The notes under the pieces were generated by a model, which was given only the letters and a program-made list of their open reading frames with translations, was not told the origin of the DNA and ran no database searches. Shown here piece by piece: positions 45,011-57,734 of a stretch of 64,000 bases of DNA. Position numbers and translations under genes: made by a program. The stretch comes from Bactericera cockerelli (taxonomy: Eukaryota; Arthropoda; Insecta; Hemiptera; Triozidae), in NCBI GenBank assembly GCA_024516035.1, contig CM044957.1, positions 22,950,570-23,014,569 on the forward strand, written 5' to 3'. Numbering within the stretch: the stretch's first letter is position 1; each line of letters begins with the position of its first letter.

Positions 45011-45081
45011 GAATAATAATAATACTCTATAGTGGAAGGTAACCACCAGTTAAGCTTTTCATTTTCTACCACCTAACCTTC
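45011..45081 (-). repeat. SINE-2 tail fragment
   Basis: Minus strand: aggttaggtggtagaaaatg .. ggtggttaccttccactata, matching 59278-59345. Confidence 0.6.
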
Positions 45082-45533
45082 TGAAATTCCCGCCCCCACC
45101 CTACGTGTTGTATGTATATAATAGATCATCCTCTCAAGATAGAATGAAGGAGAGCTTCATTTTTCAAGTGTCACAGGGCATAAACCAGGTCCTACAATAT
45201 TTTTAAAAGTAATCTTTACTTGCAATACGTTCAGTAATTTTACTTTGCAAACTAAAACCAAGTTCATATTTTACTAAACATTTTGCTTCGTTTTTTGTAT
45301 CTCTGAGCGTAAGTTTTAGTTTACTTGTTACATATTATTAATATCTTGCTTCTTCTGCATGTTCAGTGTTCACGCTTCTAGGAAGGAAAAAGTTTTCCTC
45401 GTAAACTTGGCAAAGATTCAACGTTAAGAAAACGTGAAAATTTATCTTTTGCTACAACAAAAACGTGGAGAGAAAGAATAGACTTCAGTTTAAATTTTGA
45501 AATTTCCACCAAGGCAAGGCTTCACGAAAAATG

Positions 45534-46157
45534 GCTTGAGTAACATTGAACTGGTGAGTGGTGGGAGGATAGGGGTGGGAGAATAGCTCGAGTAACATTG
45601 AACTGGTGAGTGGTGGGAGGATAGGGGTGGGAGAATAGCTCGAGTAACATTGAACTGGTGAGTGGTGGGAGGATAGGGGTGGGAGAATAGCTCGAGTAAC
45701 ATTGAACTGGTGAGTGGTGGGAGGATAGGGGTGGGAGAATAGCTCGAGTAACATTGAACTGGTGAGTGGTGGGAGGATAGGGGTGGGAGAATAGCTCGAG
45801 TAACATTGAACTGGTGAGTGGTGGGAGGATAGGGGTGGAAGAATAGCTTGAGTAACATTGAACTGGTGAGTGGTGGGAGGATAGGGGTGGGAGAATAGCT
45901 CGAGTAACATTGAACTGGTGAGTGGTGGGAGGATAGGGGTGGGAGAATAGCTCGAGTAACATTGAACTGGTGAGTGGTGGGAGGATAGGGGTGGGAGAAT
46001 AGCTCGAGTAACATTGAACTGGTGAGTGGTGGGAGGATAGGGGTGGGAGAATAGCTCGAGTAACATTGAACTGGTGAGTGGTGGGAGGATAGGGGTGGGA
46101 GAATAGCTCGAGTAACATTGAACTGGTGAGTGGTGGGAGGATAGGGGTGGGATAATA
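45534..46157. repeat. 52-bp minisatellite, 12 copies
   Basis: Twelve units of exactly 52 bp, each beginning gctcgagtaacattgaactg, run from 45534 to 46157. Most are identical; unit differences are gcttgag (first and seventh), tggaagaat at the end of the sixth, and gataata in the last. Each unit holds three runs of three or more G (gtgggagg, aggggtggga), so the plus strand is strongly G-rich. Open frames on the minus strand (up to 230 codons) are repeat by-products that cycle through three registers because 52 is not divisible by three. Confidence 0.96.
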
Positions 46158-46159
46158 GC

Positions 46160-47150
46160 TCATGAAAAGGTATCAACATCATCGCTTAATAATCCACCAT
46201 TCACCCTGTAGAAAAACATCTTTATAAACATTGTACATTTCACTTTATCATTACTGATTAAAAACTATTGCCACACTTACGGTTCCTGTGGTCAAGTTCT
46301 CTTGAATTGACTTAATATTTTTCTAGTCTAGTCGCAATTTTCATAGAAGGTACACTTACCTGAAACACAAAAAATAGAAAACAATAATATAACAGAACAC
46401 ATTGTATACAAAATTATTCTGTGAAAGTAGATTCACCAAAATATACAAAAAAAAATTGAGACAGTAATAGACAAGAATAAGGAGAGAATACAATCCTTTA
46501 GGTATCATCGATTGTATACTTAGTTAAACTTAGATGGATAAGATGATGTCGATTACGATACCAGTGTTCCACACATTGGTAAGCACTTATGTCATTATCT
46601 AGGTAACTATTTGAAACTATACAAAAAGACGTTTTTCAAACATGTGATGTATCTCTTACTGTGTTTAAAACAATGCTCAGATTTCAAACTAACTTTTCTT
46701 CTTTATGAATTTAGACCGAAAGACAGTATTTTTCTCTCTCGTTTAAAGTAAATCAGTGACAAGACGTACGTCGCGTCCCAGTAGTTAAATGAATGAATCC
46801 TCATATTCCAACAATCTCATTTCAGCAGATCGGATTTCCATAGCAAGATAAATAAACAAGATATTCCCTCCAGTGTTTTCTCAAGCTTAGTCTCTGTACA
46901 TTGCTTCACTCAAGTTTCCCACTTCCCACTGACTTTTACGATTGTCCAAGGCGAGCACTGTGAAATTGTAAATGAGCTCCTGCCCTCTCCTGGTTATCTC
47001 ATCCCAGACATCTTGCAAGGCGCCACTCACATTCTCGAGAGCCCTGGGTCCAGGATGAAATTACTTTTCTCCAGATAAACAATGCATATTTACACTTTTT
47101 ATTACCACAAAAAACGCAAACTCTTTGCTCTCATTCACTTGTCGCCGTCG
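46160..47150. other. Gene-free stretch
   Basis: Nothing recognised. Confidence 0.35.
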
Positions 47151-47245
47151 GTATTTTCAGTAGGTATAGTTAGAGTACCGATATTTTCAGTTTAGTTTAA
47201 TACCGGTATTTTCTGTATAGTAGAGTACCGGTATTTTCAGTATAG
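47150..47245. repeat. Degenerate short tandem repeat (taccggtattttcagtatag)
   Basis: About four imperfect copies of a unit of 20-26 bp (cggtattttcag / ccgatattttcag / ccggtattttctg / ccggtattttcag). Confidence 0.75.
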
Positions 47246-47260
47246 CTGAGTGTTTCGATC

Positions 47261-47320
47261 TGTGGGAAAAAGAGGGATTTGGCCATAGCTTCTGAACAAA
47301 GCAAAATGCCCCTCTGCAAG
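47261..47320 (-). mobile_element. MITE-1 fragment
   Basis: tgtgggaaaaagagggattt ggccatagct..caaagcaaaatg matches 62648-62705 and, reversed, the interior of MITE-1 near 18460-18520. Termini are missing. Confidence 0.55.
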
Positions 47321-50300
47321 TATGATGCAAAATGGAGCAAACAGACATGGAAGAACGAGGGAGTGAGAGTCCTGGAGATAGAAAGAGCAGATGACAAGGA
47401 GAAACGTGATTGAGATGAAAAGATTCAAACATCAAAGTGCCCAGGAAAGTTAAAATGAGTTCCAGAGAGTTTCATGATTGATACTGAAATTATACAGGTG
47501 CAGGTGATCTTCAGTGATGTCACTGATGTCATGGGGGAAACCTTAGAAATACATATGTGTAATGTAAACAATACAATTTTATTATGAGCGTTATACAACT
47601 GTACACGACTCTAATGTGTTGCTTTTTGATATGAAAGGTACCTATTAACCGTTAAAGTACCTACTCATTTATTGTTACATACATACTATGAAGACTTCAC
47701 AAGAAAGGAAGACATAACATTACCTACAGCTACAAACCTACATAATAAATGGATCATTTTTTCCATTTGTAATGATTTGATGGCAGAGATTGCCTCAGGT
47801 ATCAATTATCACGCCCATTATTGTCGGTAAAAAGTACAACTTTATGACTCTTCGTATAGTGTACTATTATAGTGTTATAATGGCGGTTTTGTTTTCATGA
47901 TTGATAGAAAAAAAACTATCGATTTTCGATATAGGTACATCAACGTGAGAAGTGAGAAGATATATTACAACTTAGGATGTTTGAATAAAGCCGAAGCACG
48001 TAGCTGTGAGTGCACTATAGCATAATGGTATAATCTGCAAGTACATAACAGAGAAGAAAGTATCCAAGTCAGTGACGGAAAATGTAAGAAAGAAAGTCTG
48101 CTTGAACTGAGCATTACAATAATAATTAGATGTATTCAACATGTACTATATTGCATTAACATTAGCTGCATACGTAATGTGTTGTATCGTACAGCACAAC
48201 CCTGCCCTGAGTATGACTTCATTTCAATTTCATTATTAAATTTCTCTTCTGACATTTTTCATACATCTTTAATAATTCCAATGTACCTTCGTTTCCTGCA
48301 GAGAATAAGGAGCGACTGAGGCGCTGAACATAGTGCAAAATGTTTAATATCTCTGAAATATGTTTATAAATTATTCTTGTAAAATAATGGTGGATTAAAC
48401 GCTTTATTCCCTGTCTCTCCTAGGGAAACAACAATTTACCTCCAAAGCGTAACCCAAGCTGATTTTTCAAAAAGAAAACCGCATTTTCTCATCTGAAAAT
48501 AAATTTCAGTTGGTTGCTGTTCTTTCTTGAGAATTGAAATTCTCGTTTGAAGAATGTACAGTTTTAAATTTTAATTATTTTAAGACAGCTAATAAATTAC
48601 AATTATTATCAACAGAGCGCATTGTTGCTGATGCAAGGTCCTCTGATGACTCAAAGTTTGTTCTTGTGTTTGCTGTGGTGAAATATGAATTTGATAATAA
48701 TTATGTACATCATTACTTTAAGTCTTTGAGTAGTTTGAATATAAGAATTGTCAGCATTAACTACGGCCTGAAAGCTCAGAATATAGACTCACAAAACTCC
48801 ACTGGTACAGTGTGCTCATGACATGATGATATATTGTTTCTATAAACCTACATACATAAGTATATACCCTGTAATTATAGCGAAAATTTTGAAAATACTG
48901 TTATAACAGGGGAAGGAAATGCTAAAACAGGGGAGAGATTTTCAGTCAACACTATCTCCCCATCATAAATTTAATAAGGTGTAAGCAAAAAAAATAATGA
49001 AGGGGGAGAGTTTGAAAGAAAATCTTCAGTACCTTCATTTTCCTTTTATTTCCTATCTTTAGATTTAAGCCTTCCATATTTAATTTTATGAGTCTTGGAA
49101 AGCTTTCATTATACGAAAAAATATTTTATTGTGAGAATTTACCTTTGCCTCTTTTTATTTGAAAAAAATATCAATAGTTACTAAAGAGGGTATTATAATA
49201 AAATCGATAGGAATCTAAAAGTACCTACACCTACATATAGGTATACAATATAATATACATATTATTATGTAGACCGTATTTTCGAGATACTCATAAGTAG
49301 GTATTTTTTTCATTAATGCAAATCTTGCTGGCTGGACAGTTGTTCTGTACTCTATCTTCCTGTTCACCATGCTCATCATGTACCTACAGTTCAGATGGGG
49401 TCTTTTTCATTTTTTACAATGGTAAAATCTTAATATAAAATTTAATAGTGTAGTGGCAACCAATTATCCATAATTTCAGTTTCAGTTGCAACGAAAATAA
49501 ATTAATATTATCTTCCAAAATGCAAGTTCCAGGTATCACCGTGATATCCTCATGAAAGGTTCATTATCAGTTTCTGAGAAAGTAAACTTTCCTGACCCAC
49601 GGGCTACGGGTGACTGGTTTTTGCAAACGAAGCAATCACGTCTTTCTAAATTTCATTTCCGTTTATTCTTTGATATCCTAGATCAAAACTGTAGCCACTA
49701 TCTATAGTCTAGATTCCAAGAGACAACAAAAAGACATGATTTTTTTCAAGCTGTGATTTTAGCCTCCAATGGCTGGAAACTGGAAAGTTACGGCGAAATT
49801 CATACACAAAATAGAGATCTTAAGTCATGACTTAGCATTAGTTTTCCCCATCTAATACAATACACAAAATCTAGACATAGCTGCACAGATGTATTACAAA
49901 AACGTCTATTTATTCCGCCCTTAGAAATCAGATTAACTTCAATTAGCCTGGGCTCGGCCGGGATATTTGCTTCCATACAATTTCATTATTTTATGACGAA
50001 ATTAATTTTCATCGGGCGAGAGTCGAAGGTTCCACCGAAACATGATTTTGCAGAAACGGTAACGGGAATACCTAATACAATCAAAATCTGACTCGAATCG
50101 ACCTCCCCTGGGAACCCAGCCCAGAATCGATTACACAACTCCAAAAAGTCACCAGAGGCATGGCCGATACTGTCGGCTACCGTCCAAAAGTGTGACTTTC
50201 TGGTGTGACAAATCGAGGTCTTTTGACGGATAATCGAGGTTTCCCGCCTGATAAGAGACTAGTCTTTAGCTTGCCCCGTATCGAAGTATTGCACCAAGCG

Positions 50301-50550
50301 GCATAGTGTTTCCTCCACTAACTTTGGTCGAGGTATACGGGGTATACCTCTACTGGGTCGGAACCTGCGCTATGATGAAGTTTTTCTTTTTCAACTTGTC
50401 CATTATGTGAGTGTTTTCTTTGTCACACACATTTTATGTACACAAATTTGTTCAAACCACAAGCCTCACATTGTTATATGCACGAGGAAAAAACAAAATG
50501 AAAGAAGACAATGTGAAGGATCAAGTACAATTGTTGCAAAGTCACCTCAA
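47321..50550. other. Long gene-free stretch
   Basis: AT-rich. A 95-codon frame at 48534-48821 has no signal peptide, repeats or motif that I recognise, and no splice context was evident. I cannot exclude short exons. Confidence 0.35.
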
Positions 50551-50554
50551 CATT

Positions 50555-50835
50555 CTGCGTCCGCAGGGCCGCAATAATCGGCCGCAAGGGCCGTTTCTTT
50601 GAATTGATTAGAACAACATTTTCTTAGGGGTTACTCAGAGGGGTTTACTCAGATAATTTTTTTGATATCTCGAACTTTTTGGAACTTTTTATTATTTATC
50701 GTAGACGGGAGTTGTGACATATCAAATCCAATAATATTGAGGTGCTGATTACGAATTTGACATTTATTTTTAGCTAACTGTTACCTTTCAGTCACCAGTG
50801 GCTTTTGCTCGTGTGATGTTTATACACCAGATTTT
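50555..50835 (+). mobile_element. HINE-A fragment (3' half)
   Basis: ccgcagggccgcaataatcg, gatatctcgaactttttgga, gacatatcaaatccaataat, gtcaccagtggc and gtgatgtttatacaccagat follow HINE-A order, with an internal deletion of the middle and of the 3' ggataaggaaagt repeat. Confidence 0.7.
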
Positions 50836-51061
50836 TTAAAATGACAATAGAGGCAAGTTAATTCAACGAAAGTATTTTTTTTACATAAATCCATAGAGAA
50901 ATATAACTATTATACACAAGTAGTAGTAAGGTTACAAGCGTAGTTTTTTGAGGATTTTAAAGAAAACATACACAAACAAAAACGCTTGCATACGAGTCTG
51001 CAACCATTGGGACATTTTCATCTTTACTATTCAAGGTCTAAAACTTAACTGACCAAATTTC

Positions 51062-51235
51062 GTACTGTGCGCATGACACATACTTTTTCTCTTCTCTCTT
51101 TTTATAATTTAATATTTCGTTATTGTGCGCATGACACATACTTTTTCTCTTCTCTCTTTTTATAATTTAATATTTCGTTACATAATTTCGTTACATAATT
51201 TCGTCACATAATTTCGTTACATAATTTTGGTTATG
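51062..51235. repeat. Tandem duplication of 58 bp followed by short cataatttcgtta repeats
   Basis: tgtgcgcatgacacatactt .. aatatttcgtta occurs twice (starting about 51066 and 51124), followed by four copies of a 13-bp cataatttcgtta-like unit. Confidence 0.9.
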
Positions 51236-51494
51236 TGCCAGAGCAAAGACATGAAAATGTCAAAACATGCTGATTTGAATACAATAATAATCAAATTCGT
51301 AGAGGTTATAGTTTTAAAATAGTGATATGTCAAATTTTCAATTACGATTTCCCGAAAAACAGGTTTTTTGACATATAACCCTCTGATTCTAAGGGTGCGA
51401 AATGATGATTCAAACTGATATCTGAGAAATGATTCATATCCATATCGAGTTTTTTAACTAGAAAAGGAGAGAATGTGAGGCACTAATATTCGAT

Positions 51495-51690
51495 AACCAA
51501 TTTTCAATGCCAAAACACCTTAAAGCCTAAATTGGTTTATTTCAGCTTGCCAAAACACATTTTAAAGCCTAAATTGGTTTGAAAAATCTCAGGCGTCTTG
51601 GTTTTCACAGTGGCTGTTTCATAAAAGAAACGCACGCCGTGAAATGTTCATGTAATGAAAATGAAAGGACCATTACATGAATATTTCATT
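51495..51690. repeat. Short local duplications and a hairpin
   Basis: taaagcctaaattggttt occurs at about 51510 and 51562. ttcatgtaatg (about 51648) and cattacatgaa (about 51671) can pair, and catttca-type copies continue to the right. Confidence 0.6.
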
Positions 51691-51974
51691 TTCAAAGATT
51701 TGTGCTCCACCCTGTATGTATGAAAAGAAAAACTCGTTTGGACGGCTGGAGGGCAACATTTCTATTTTCTTGCATTTTATCTCTAAATCATTACATGAAC
51801 ATTTCATTTCACGAAGAGAAAAGAACATTATCCTCTTTAAAGTTTAAAAGACTTGTATTTGAATTACCTATAGTAGGTATATCAAAAATTCAACAAAAAG
51901 TTCCATCAAGTTTCTTGTGCAGGTAACTAATTTTTAGTTACTTAACCTCTCATCTGTAGCAATAATTTATTCAT

Positions 51975-52090
51975 TTTACTTCCGATAAATTTCTAACATT
52001 AGAAAATGGAAATATTGTGTTCGTTTTTGTTAAAAAATAATATTTTTTTGTTCCGATTTAATTTTTCTCATATTAGGTATCTCGTGAACT
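51975..52090 (+). mobile_element. HINE-B fragment (5' end)
   Basis: The palindromic start acttccgataaatttctaac and attagaaaatggaaat, then attgtgttcgtttttgtt, ttccgatttaatttttctca and atctcgtgaactga. The rest is missing. Confidence 0.65.
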
Positions 52091-52903
52091 GAAAATTTGA
52101 ATGTACATTTTACAAAGTGTATTTGTAATTATTTAATACATTACTATTTCCTACTGCACTACACTACACTACTGCAGAGTGTACTGAGTAATCCTGCTCT
52201 ACATTACTATTTCCTAGCACCCGGCTTATGAGCAATTAATTTCAATTCATTCGGAACCTATATTTCATTTTATATTTGGGAGGCCAGCATGTGGCTAAGT
52301 GTCAGCGTGGGGAACTTTAATTAGAAATAGTAGCATTGTCTACACCAGGCCGTTCCTTGTGCTTGAACCGCAGAGGTCATGAAACGGGGACGCAATATGA
52401 TTCTAAAGACATAGAAGATAATAAGGCATTCATAGCACAGCTTTCAATTGGAATCTATCTTTACCTTTGGAGACTAGAGGAAATCAAATGAAACATCCCT
52501 TGCCTTCATTTCGCATACAACTCCGAATACAGCTTTGATATTAAATATTCATCATTCCAGAAGTGAACACATGGTGACGGGAGCTTCTCACGTGTGAAGC
52601 AGGATCTCCCTCTGTTTAATATCATCACCCTTCTCTTGTTTCATAACTATTTTTATTAAACTCGCAGCCGTTCTGCACATTAGCTACAACGGGATAGATA
52701 GGCAGCATTCGATTTTTCATGGCTTCTAACTGTTATTGAGAATGTGACAGGGGTTAGGTGTGTTTCATACTCTGAAATTGATCGAGAACCCTATGTTTTT
52801 GCCAAATATGAAAAATAGGAATGGGTGGATTGGTGGAACCTTTAATACAAGCCAATTGTTTTAATAAAGAATCCATTTCAGTAACGATACGAACTGTCCC
52901 TTT

Positions 52904-52905
<2 letters not shown>
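52091..52905. other. Gene-free stretch
   Basis: Nothing recognised. Confidence 0.35.
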
Positions 52906-52908
<3 letters not shown>

Positions 52909-52937
<29 letters not shown>

Positions 52938-53115
52938 CTTTATTAGGAGGACAAACAGGCAACAGTATAAAATTAAGAAAAGAAAGAAAAAAAACAAACA
53001 AATGACAAAATAAATATTAAAAAAAAAAAACAATAATGTCCTACCTAAAGGGCGGGGTTATTGCCTGAGGCAATCTTTTCCTTGGCCGCACTCCTGTTCT
53101 GTTTTATGATTTGGT
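52909..53115 (-). mobile_element. Retroposed 3' end with poly-A tail
   Basis: On the minus strand the sequence runs caggcaataaccccgccctt ... gtcctcctAATAAAgcttt and then about 25 A. A polyadenylation signal six bases before a poly-A tail shows a reverse-transcribed mRNA end, either a LINE 3' region or a processed transcript. No coding sequence survives, so the source is unknown. Confidence 0.65.
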
Positions 53116-53800
53116 CCTCGGAGATGGTAATTATATGAAACCAAAAGAAAACCCACGCGAGGCAACATAATTATCTAGGACTTGAAGCTTAAGGTTAGAG
53201 ATATCACTCGCGAGGCGTGAGGTGCAAGGTCTGAGGAAAATGAAAAATGAGTGAGGTAACTACAGTGTTGAACTCACAGTCCACAGGAGTGCGTGACAGG
53301 CACTGGGGAAGAGGCAGAGAGAAGGATTTTATTGAGGTTTTGCTCCTACCGTATACCATCCACTGAAACATCATTTTTCCTGGAAATAAATGAGCTTTTT
53401 TGCTTTCCAAGTTTTCGAGTTTTGGTTAGCAAGGGGAACGAGAGAACGAAACACATTAGGTATGCCTAATGCCCCAACTTTTGACGTGGAGGAGGTAATG
53501 AATGCGAGTGGGTTCCCGAACCCATGTTACATAGCTCATTAGTGGAATCCCTTCAGAGAGAAAGGAGCTGTTTATTTTTTCATGTCTTAACTTTTTGGGT
53601 ATTTGTCTTCTCATCTCTCTCATCCTTCTCTCTATTGTTGAGAAATTGCGAGTCTAATTTATTTTGTGGGAAATCGATGAGTATCTTAAAATATAAAAAA
53701 AGATCTAATTTCTCCTTAGACAGACAAAATTTATCTCTAGAAATATATTTTGTAGGTAGCTAGCTCTAGCTACCTTAGGTATCATTACCTCCCTATTAAT
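53116..53800. other. Gene-free stretch
   Basis: Nothing recognised. Confidence 0.35.
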
Positions 53801-53807
53801 CTTAATA

Positions 53808-53945
53808 TAAACTGGTGTAACACCACACGACCTTCCTTCTCGAAAAGAAATCAAATTCCGCCACTGGTGACTCAACGATAAAAGTTAGCTAAGAAATTAA
53901 TGTCAAATTCGTAATCAGCACCTCAAAATCACTACAACTTACAAT
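53808..53945 (-). mobile_element. HINE-A fragment (3' end), minus strand
   Basis: ctggtgtaacaccacacgac, ttccgccactggtgactcaa and tcgtaatcagcacctcaaaa are the inverse of the HINE-A 3' end. The 3' hairpin and subterminal repeat are recognisable but altered (cttccttctcg). Confidence 0.7.
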
Positions 53946-54585
53946 TTTTCATGTGAATAATGAATATTATTAAATAATACTGATTTTGGTCCCCGAACTA
54001 TTGAGAAATCGGTTAGGGAGCAGAAAATAGAGTACCTACCGAAATTTTTAGAGGGTAGAAAACCCTTTTGAATGTGAAACTGGCTCATTTGAATGTGTTT
54101 GGAGCAATATGCAAATTTTTCACTCCAAAAAATGAACTCATTTTGGATGAATGCTGTAAAGTAGCTATGGTCAACTTCTTGTATGAAATAATTATATAAA
54201 AAAAAAAATCTCCTGAAACACAGAGCCATCTCATCGCACAACTGTAGAATGACTCGAACCTCTTTGCAGCTTGATGAAAATTTAGAAAAAGAACTTCGTC
54301 ATATTCCACCTCAGAAACAGAAAAGAGAGAGTGCTTTTTATTACGAACAAAAGCTTTTTACTGAATATCTCAATGAATTTGCGCCTCTTCAAACTCAACC
54401 AGCAGGGGGCTAAACAATTCTTTCTATTCCATCATTTACATGCTTCTCTGTGTTTGATTGTTGAGGGCTTTCCGTCAGAATCCTACCTGAATGGAAGTTT
54501 CGACGGATCAATAACTTGAACAGTGTAATTATTGGTTTTGTTTATTCTGTTCGAATAAGACTTGAGAAATTTGTATAACATTGTC
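53946..54585. other. Gene-free stretch
   Basis: Nothing recognised. Confidence 0.35.
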
Positions 54586-54587
54586 CC

Positions 54588-54712
54588 TTTAATGGAGTAG
54601 TTTTTCGGTATACTACTCCATTAAATTATACGAGGTAGTATCCATTAAAGTATTTTTGGTATACATTAAAGTATTTTTGGTATAGGTACTACTTTGGACT
54701 TCCATTAAATGT
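54588..54712. repeat. Short tandem and inverted tccattaaa repeats
   Basis: taatggagtag .. ctactccatta can pair (about 54591 and 54614), and attaaagtatttttggtata occurs twice in tandem (about 54644-54684). Confidence 0.75.
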
Positions 54713-56750
54713 ACAAAACAATTTTCCTTTTTTGATTTCAATAGTGAGCAACTAAAACAAGTAGGTAGGTAAGTTGAACTTTCAGTTGGAAATTATTCCA
54801 AAATAAAAGATCACACATATGAGGAAACTTTCTGTTTGTATACATTTTAATTTAATTAATAAACTTTCTCGTATTTTTCTATTCGTGTGGTTTTTATATA
54901 CGGCGACATAGGATTCCCCTTGTGCGTCTGAATGAATTATAAACAAGGACAGGTAGGATGCACAAAACTGTTGTACTACTTCTTCTAGTGCCCACTCGGT
55001 TGTTACCTACTCGTATCTTGACAATGCTACGTTGTGCAGTTGTTATTTGGTTGAACAAGGCTCTCAAAATAAACCAACCTCTCTTTCATTTCTCAGCTCA
55101 TGTCCCAAATATTGTGGCTTTCGTGCCTTTGATATATTGATCTCTCACTCTCTTCATTTTTTGTAAAATGGTCAACTTTGTACTTTGAATGTCATGGACA
55201 AGTGAGATCTCGGGAGGAAAAATGAGTCGTCAATCGAAAAATCGAAAAAAGTCGTCAATTAGTCAATTAAATAAAATAAATAGCGGTTTATAAAAAGAAT
55301 GAGTATAATGATGAAAATATGAAGTGGCTCCTGCATTATTAAATGAAAGAAAAAGATCACACCAAGATAGAACAAGAGCCAAGCAGCAGAGACAAAGGAG
55401 ATAGATAATCAGTATGGTTCAGGGCTCAGTTCTAGTGTGCTGTGAGCATCACAAGTAGAGCACTAGATCCCCAGGACCCTCATCCTCTGCTCCCACAGTG
55501 AGGGTGACCTTGATGCTACTCATGCAGGATACCCCAGGATGAGTCTACATCCTATCTATGTATATACAATACAATATATAATTATATACATATTATCTAA
55601 TAAGAAGTATAGTGGAACATAACTAACATTGTAAACTACCGAGTTACCCATGACATGGAATGGTCCTAATTTATGATTATTTCAATGTACGTATGTATAT
55701 GTGAGCACTGAATGATCTGAGAATCCCAGAATGGTTTATACTGTTATTCAACATACGGTTTGAAGACATGTCGAGTATGTTAATAGGATGTTGATTGAAT
55801 AATTATACAAATTGATTCTATTGGATGCCCGTGAAATGAAATTCCAAGGTATTAAACATCCTTTTACGGTTAAAATATATATTAAAGTTGGATTGACGAA
55901 ATTAGAAAATTATAGGTAGATAACAAATTTCCATAACGATAGTTCAGCTGATTACCAACACCTTCTTCTTCATTAATTACGAAAATACAATAAACATACG
56001 TACGTTACTTCCTTTATATTATTTAACATATAGAATTGTTTCAACACACAACGAAACATACTGAACATCGCATAATGACCTCTCTACACTTTCCACTGAA
56101 CACAAAACAAAGACCCCTGCAGTAACATCTACAGCAATTACCAACGCCAAGAAGCAATACAGTTAGACCACAACAAAGGTTTCAAATAAATTGCCACTCC
56201 TGTCGTTCCATTTTTCGCAAACAAACGAAAAGTTGAACACACATGCAAAGTTCATTCCTCAGACCACTGGGAGATCTTGCACACTTACTCCCGGCAGAAA
56301 CTAGCACAATATACCCTTACCCGCATCCATGACAATACAGAACAAACTACTCGCTAACATCTCAATACACATGAAAGAGAATAGGAAAATGTATTATTAT
56401 CTTGAGTGTAAGAAAGAAAAACATGTGCAGACCTCAGGGACGGCGCGGCGGTTACAATTCCAAAGGGTTTTCAACATATGCATCAAGGAAGATGTGAGGG
56501 TTCGAGATCCCTAAAAGATACAGGAATTGATCATCAAAACAGGGTCATTACCTATGTGGAATATGTGGATACCAGGAGGACATGGTTTAGTATGAGAGTT
56601 ATTTCTTTTTCAGAGCACAGGAAAATTAATTATCATTTCCTTGAAGAACTTACTGCATCAATACTATCACAAGAGGTCAGGCGCATGGTCTCTATTTCCA
56701 AGAAGCGCTAGTGCGAAGTTGATGAATTTGAAATGGAACAACCATACAAT
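54713..56750. other. Gene-free stretch
   Basis: No coding signal or shared repeat. Confidence 0.35.
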
Positions 56751-56754
56751 ACGT

Positions 56755-56965
56755 CTCCTATTATAAATTATGTGTACAACATTTCGTTGAAAAGAGTTCA
56801 GTAGTTTCGGCCAGACGGACACAAAACAAAAGTTCTTCAGGAGGTTATGAATTGTCCAGAAATATGAAAAATAGAAATCGGAGCAAGAAAAATATTATTT
56901 TTTAACAAAAATGAACACAATATCTACTGCCGGTTTCTAATACATATGAGAAATTTTGCGCAAGT
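56755..56965 (-). mobile_element. HINE-B fragment, minus strand
   Basis: Minus strand: a worn palindromic end (actt..gcgcaaaatttctcat), attgtgttcatttttgtt, ttgctccgatttctattttt, tttctggacaattcataacc, ttttgtgtccgtctgg, and aacgaaatgttgtacacata. Order as in 11146-11400; the GTCY tract is reduced. Confidence 0.65.
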
Positions 56966-57685
56966 GATATCACAAAGGCGGGTTTCTTCTCTTAAGACGA
57001 TATATACAATGTGCATTATTATAGGATGCTTCGTTTGAAGAATTTCTCAAAAAAGTCATGTACAATAAAATTGGTACTGTAATTTCCTTTCCTTTCCTCT
57101 TTCCTAACTTTAGTCAACAATTGGCTATCGAAAAATAATACCTACTTACTGCAATGTCTAATTCGATACAAATCGAATTTGACAATTCATTCAATGACAC
57201 AGCCATAGACAAGAGGAAAATTTTAGATAACGTATTCCGTTATAAATATCTTCACTCTCAGCAAGTTCTATTTGCCGTGGGCTGTCGGGCATTAAAACTA
57301 CTCCGAAACAAAACAACTAGGCCCATGTAAAATTTAGTTCCCCAGGCGACTTTTGAGTATATGTTGATTCAAAAGGTTTCATTTGGATACCGGTAACCCA
57401 ATTTCTTCAATTATGTACGTTCAAATGACGTGAAAATGGTTACAAATATATGTAAATTATAGACTTAACCAGAACGAAAGACCCTGCTGTAACGAAAGAA
57501 AACGACCCCTTGAACCTTGTCAGAACACATAAAGACAATACTGTGGACAAACCATGAGGAACATTCTAGAAAATAGGAGGTAAAAATAAAATGTAGAAAC
57601 ATTGGTTTGTTTTCGAATTCTTACCTTATAAAATCACGGTTTTTTAAAAATATAATTACTATCATAAGCATTTAGCATTCTCTGC
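56966..57685. other. Gene-free stretch
   Basis: Nothing recognised. Confidence 0.35.
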
Positions 57686-57689
57686 AATA

Positions 57690-57734
57690 CAGGGTGGTCA
57701 CAAATTTGTGATCACTGGATTCGTGACCACCCTG
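57690..57734. mobile_element. 45-bp palindrome with CAGGGTGGTCAC ends
   Basis: cagggtggtcac (57690-57701) pairs with gtgaccaccctg (57723-57734); an inner tcacaaatttgtga palindrome lies within. The outer bases are ATA at the left and ATA at the right. It looks like the two ends of a CAGGG-type MITE joined with almost no interior. Confidence 0.65.

Noticed and set aside
45485..46182. Open frames of 193-230 codons on the minus strand over the 52-bp array
   Set aside because: Three overlapping frames repeat the same peptides in shifted register; a by-product of a stop-free tandem unit.
47187..47435. Three overlapping minus-strand frames with hydrophobic stretches
   Set aside because: Overlap a degenerate tandem repeat and a MITE-1 fragment in different registers; no signal of a single real protein.
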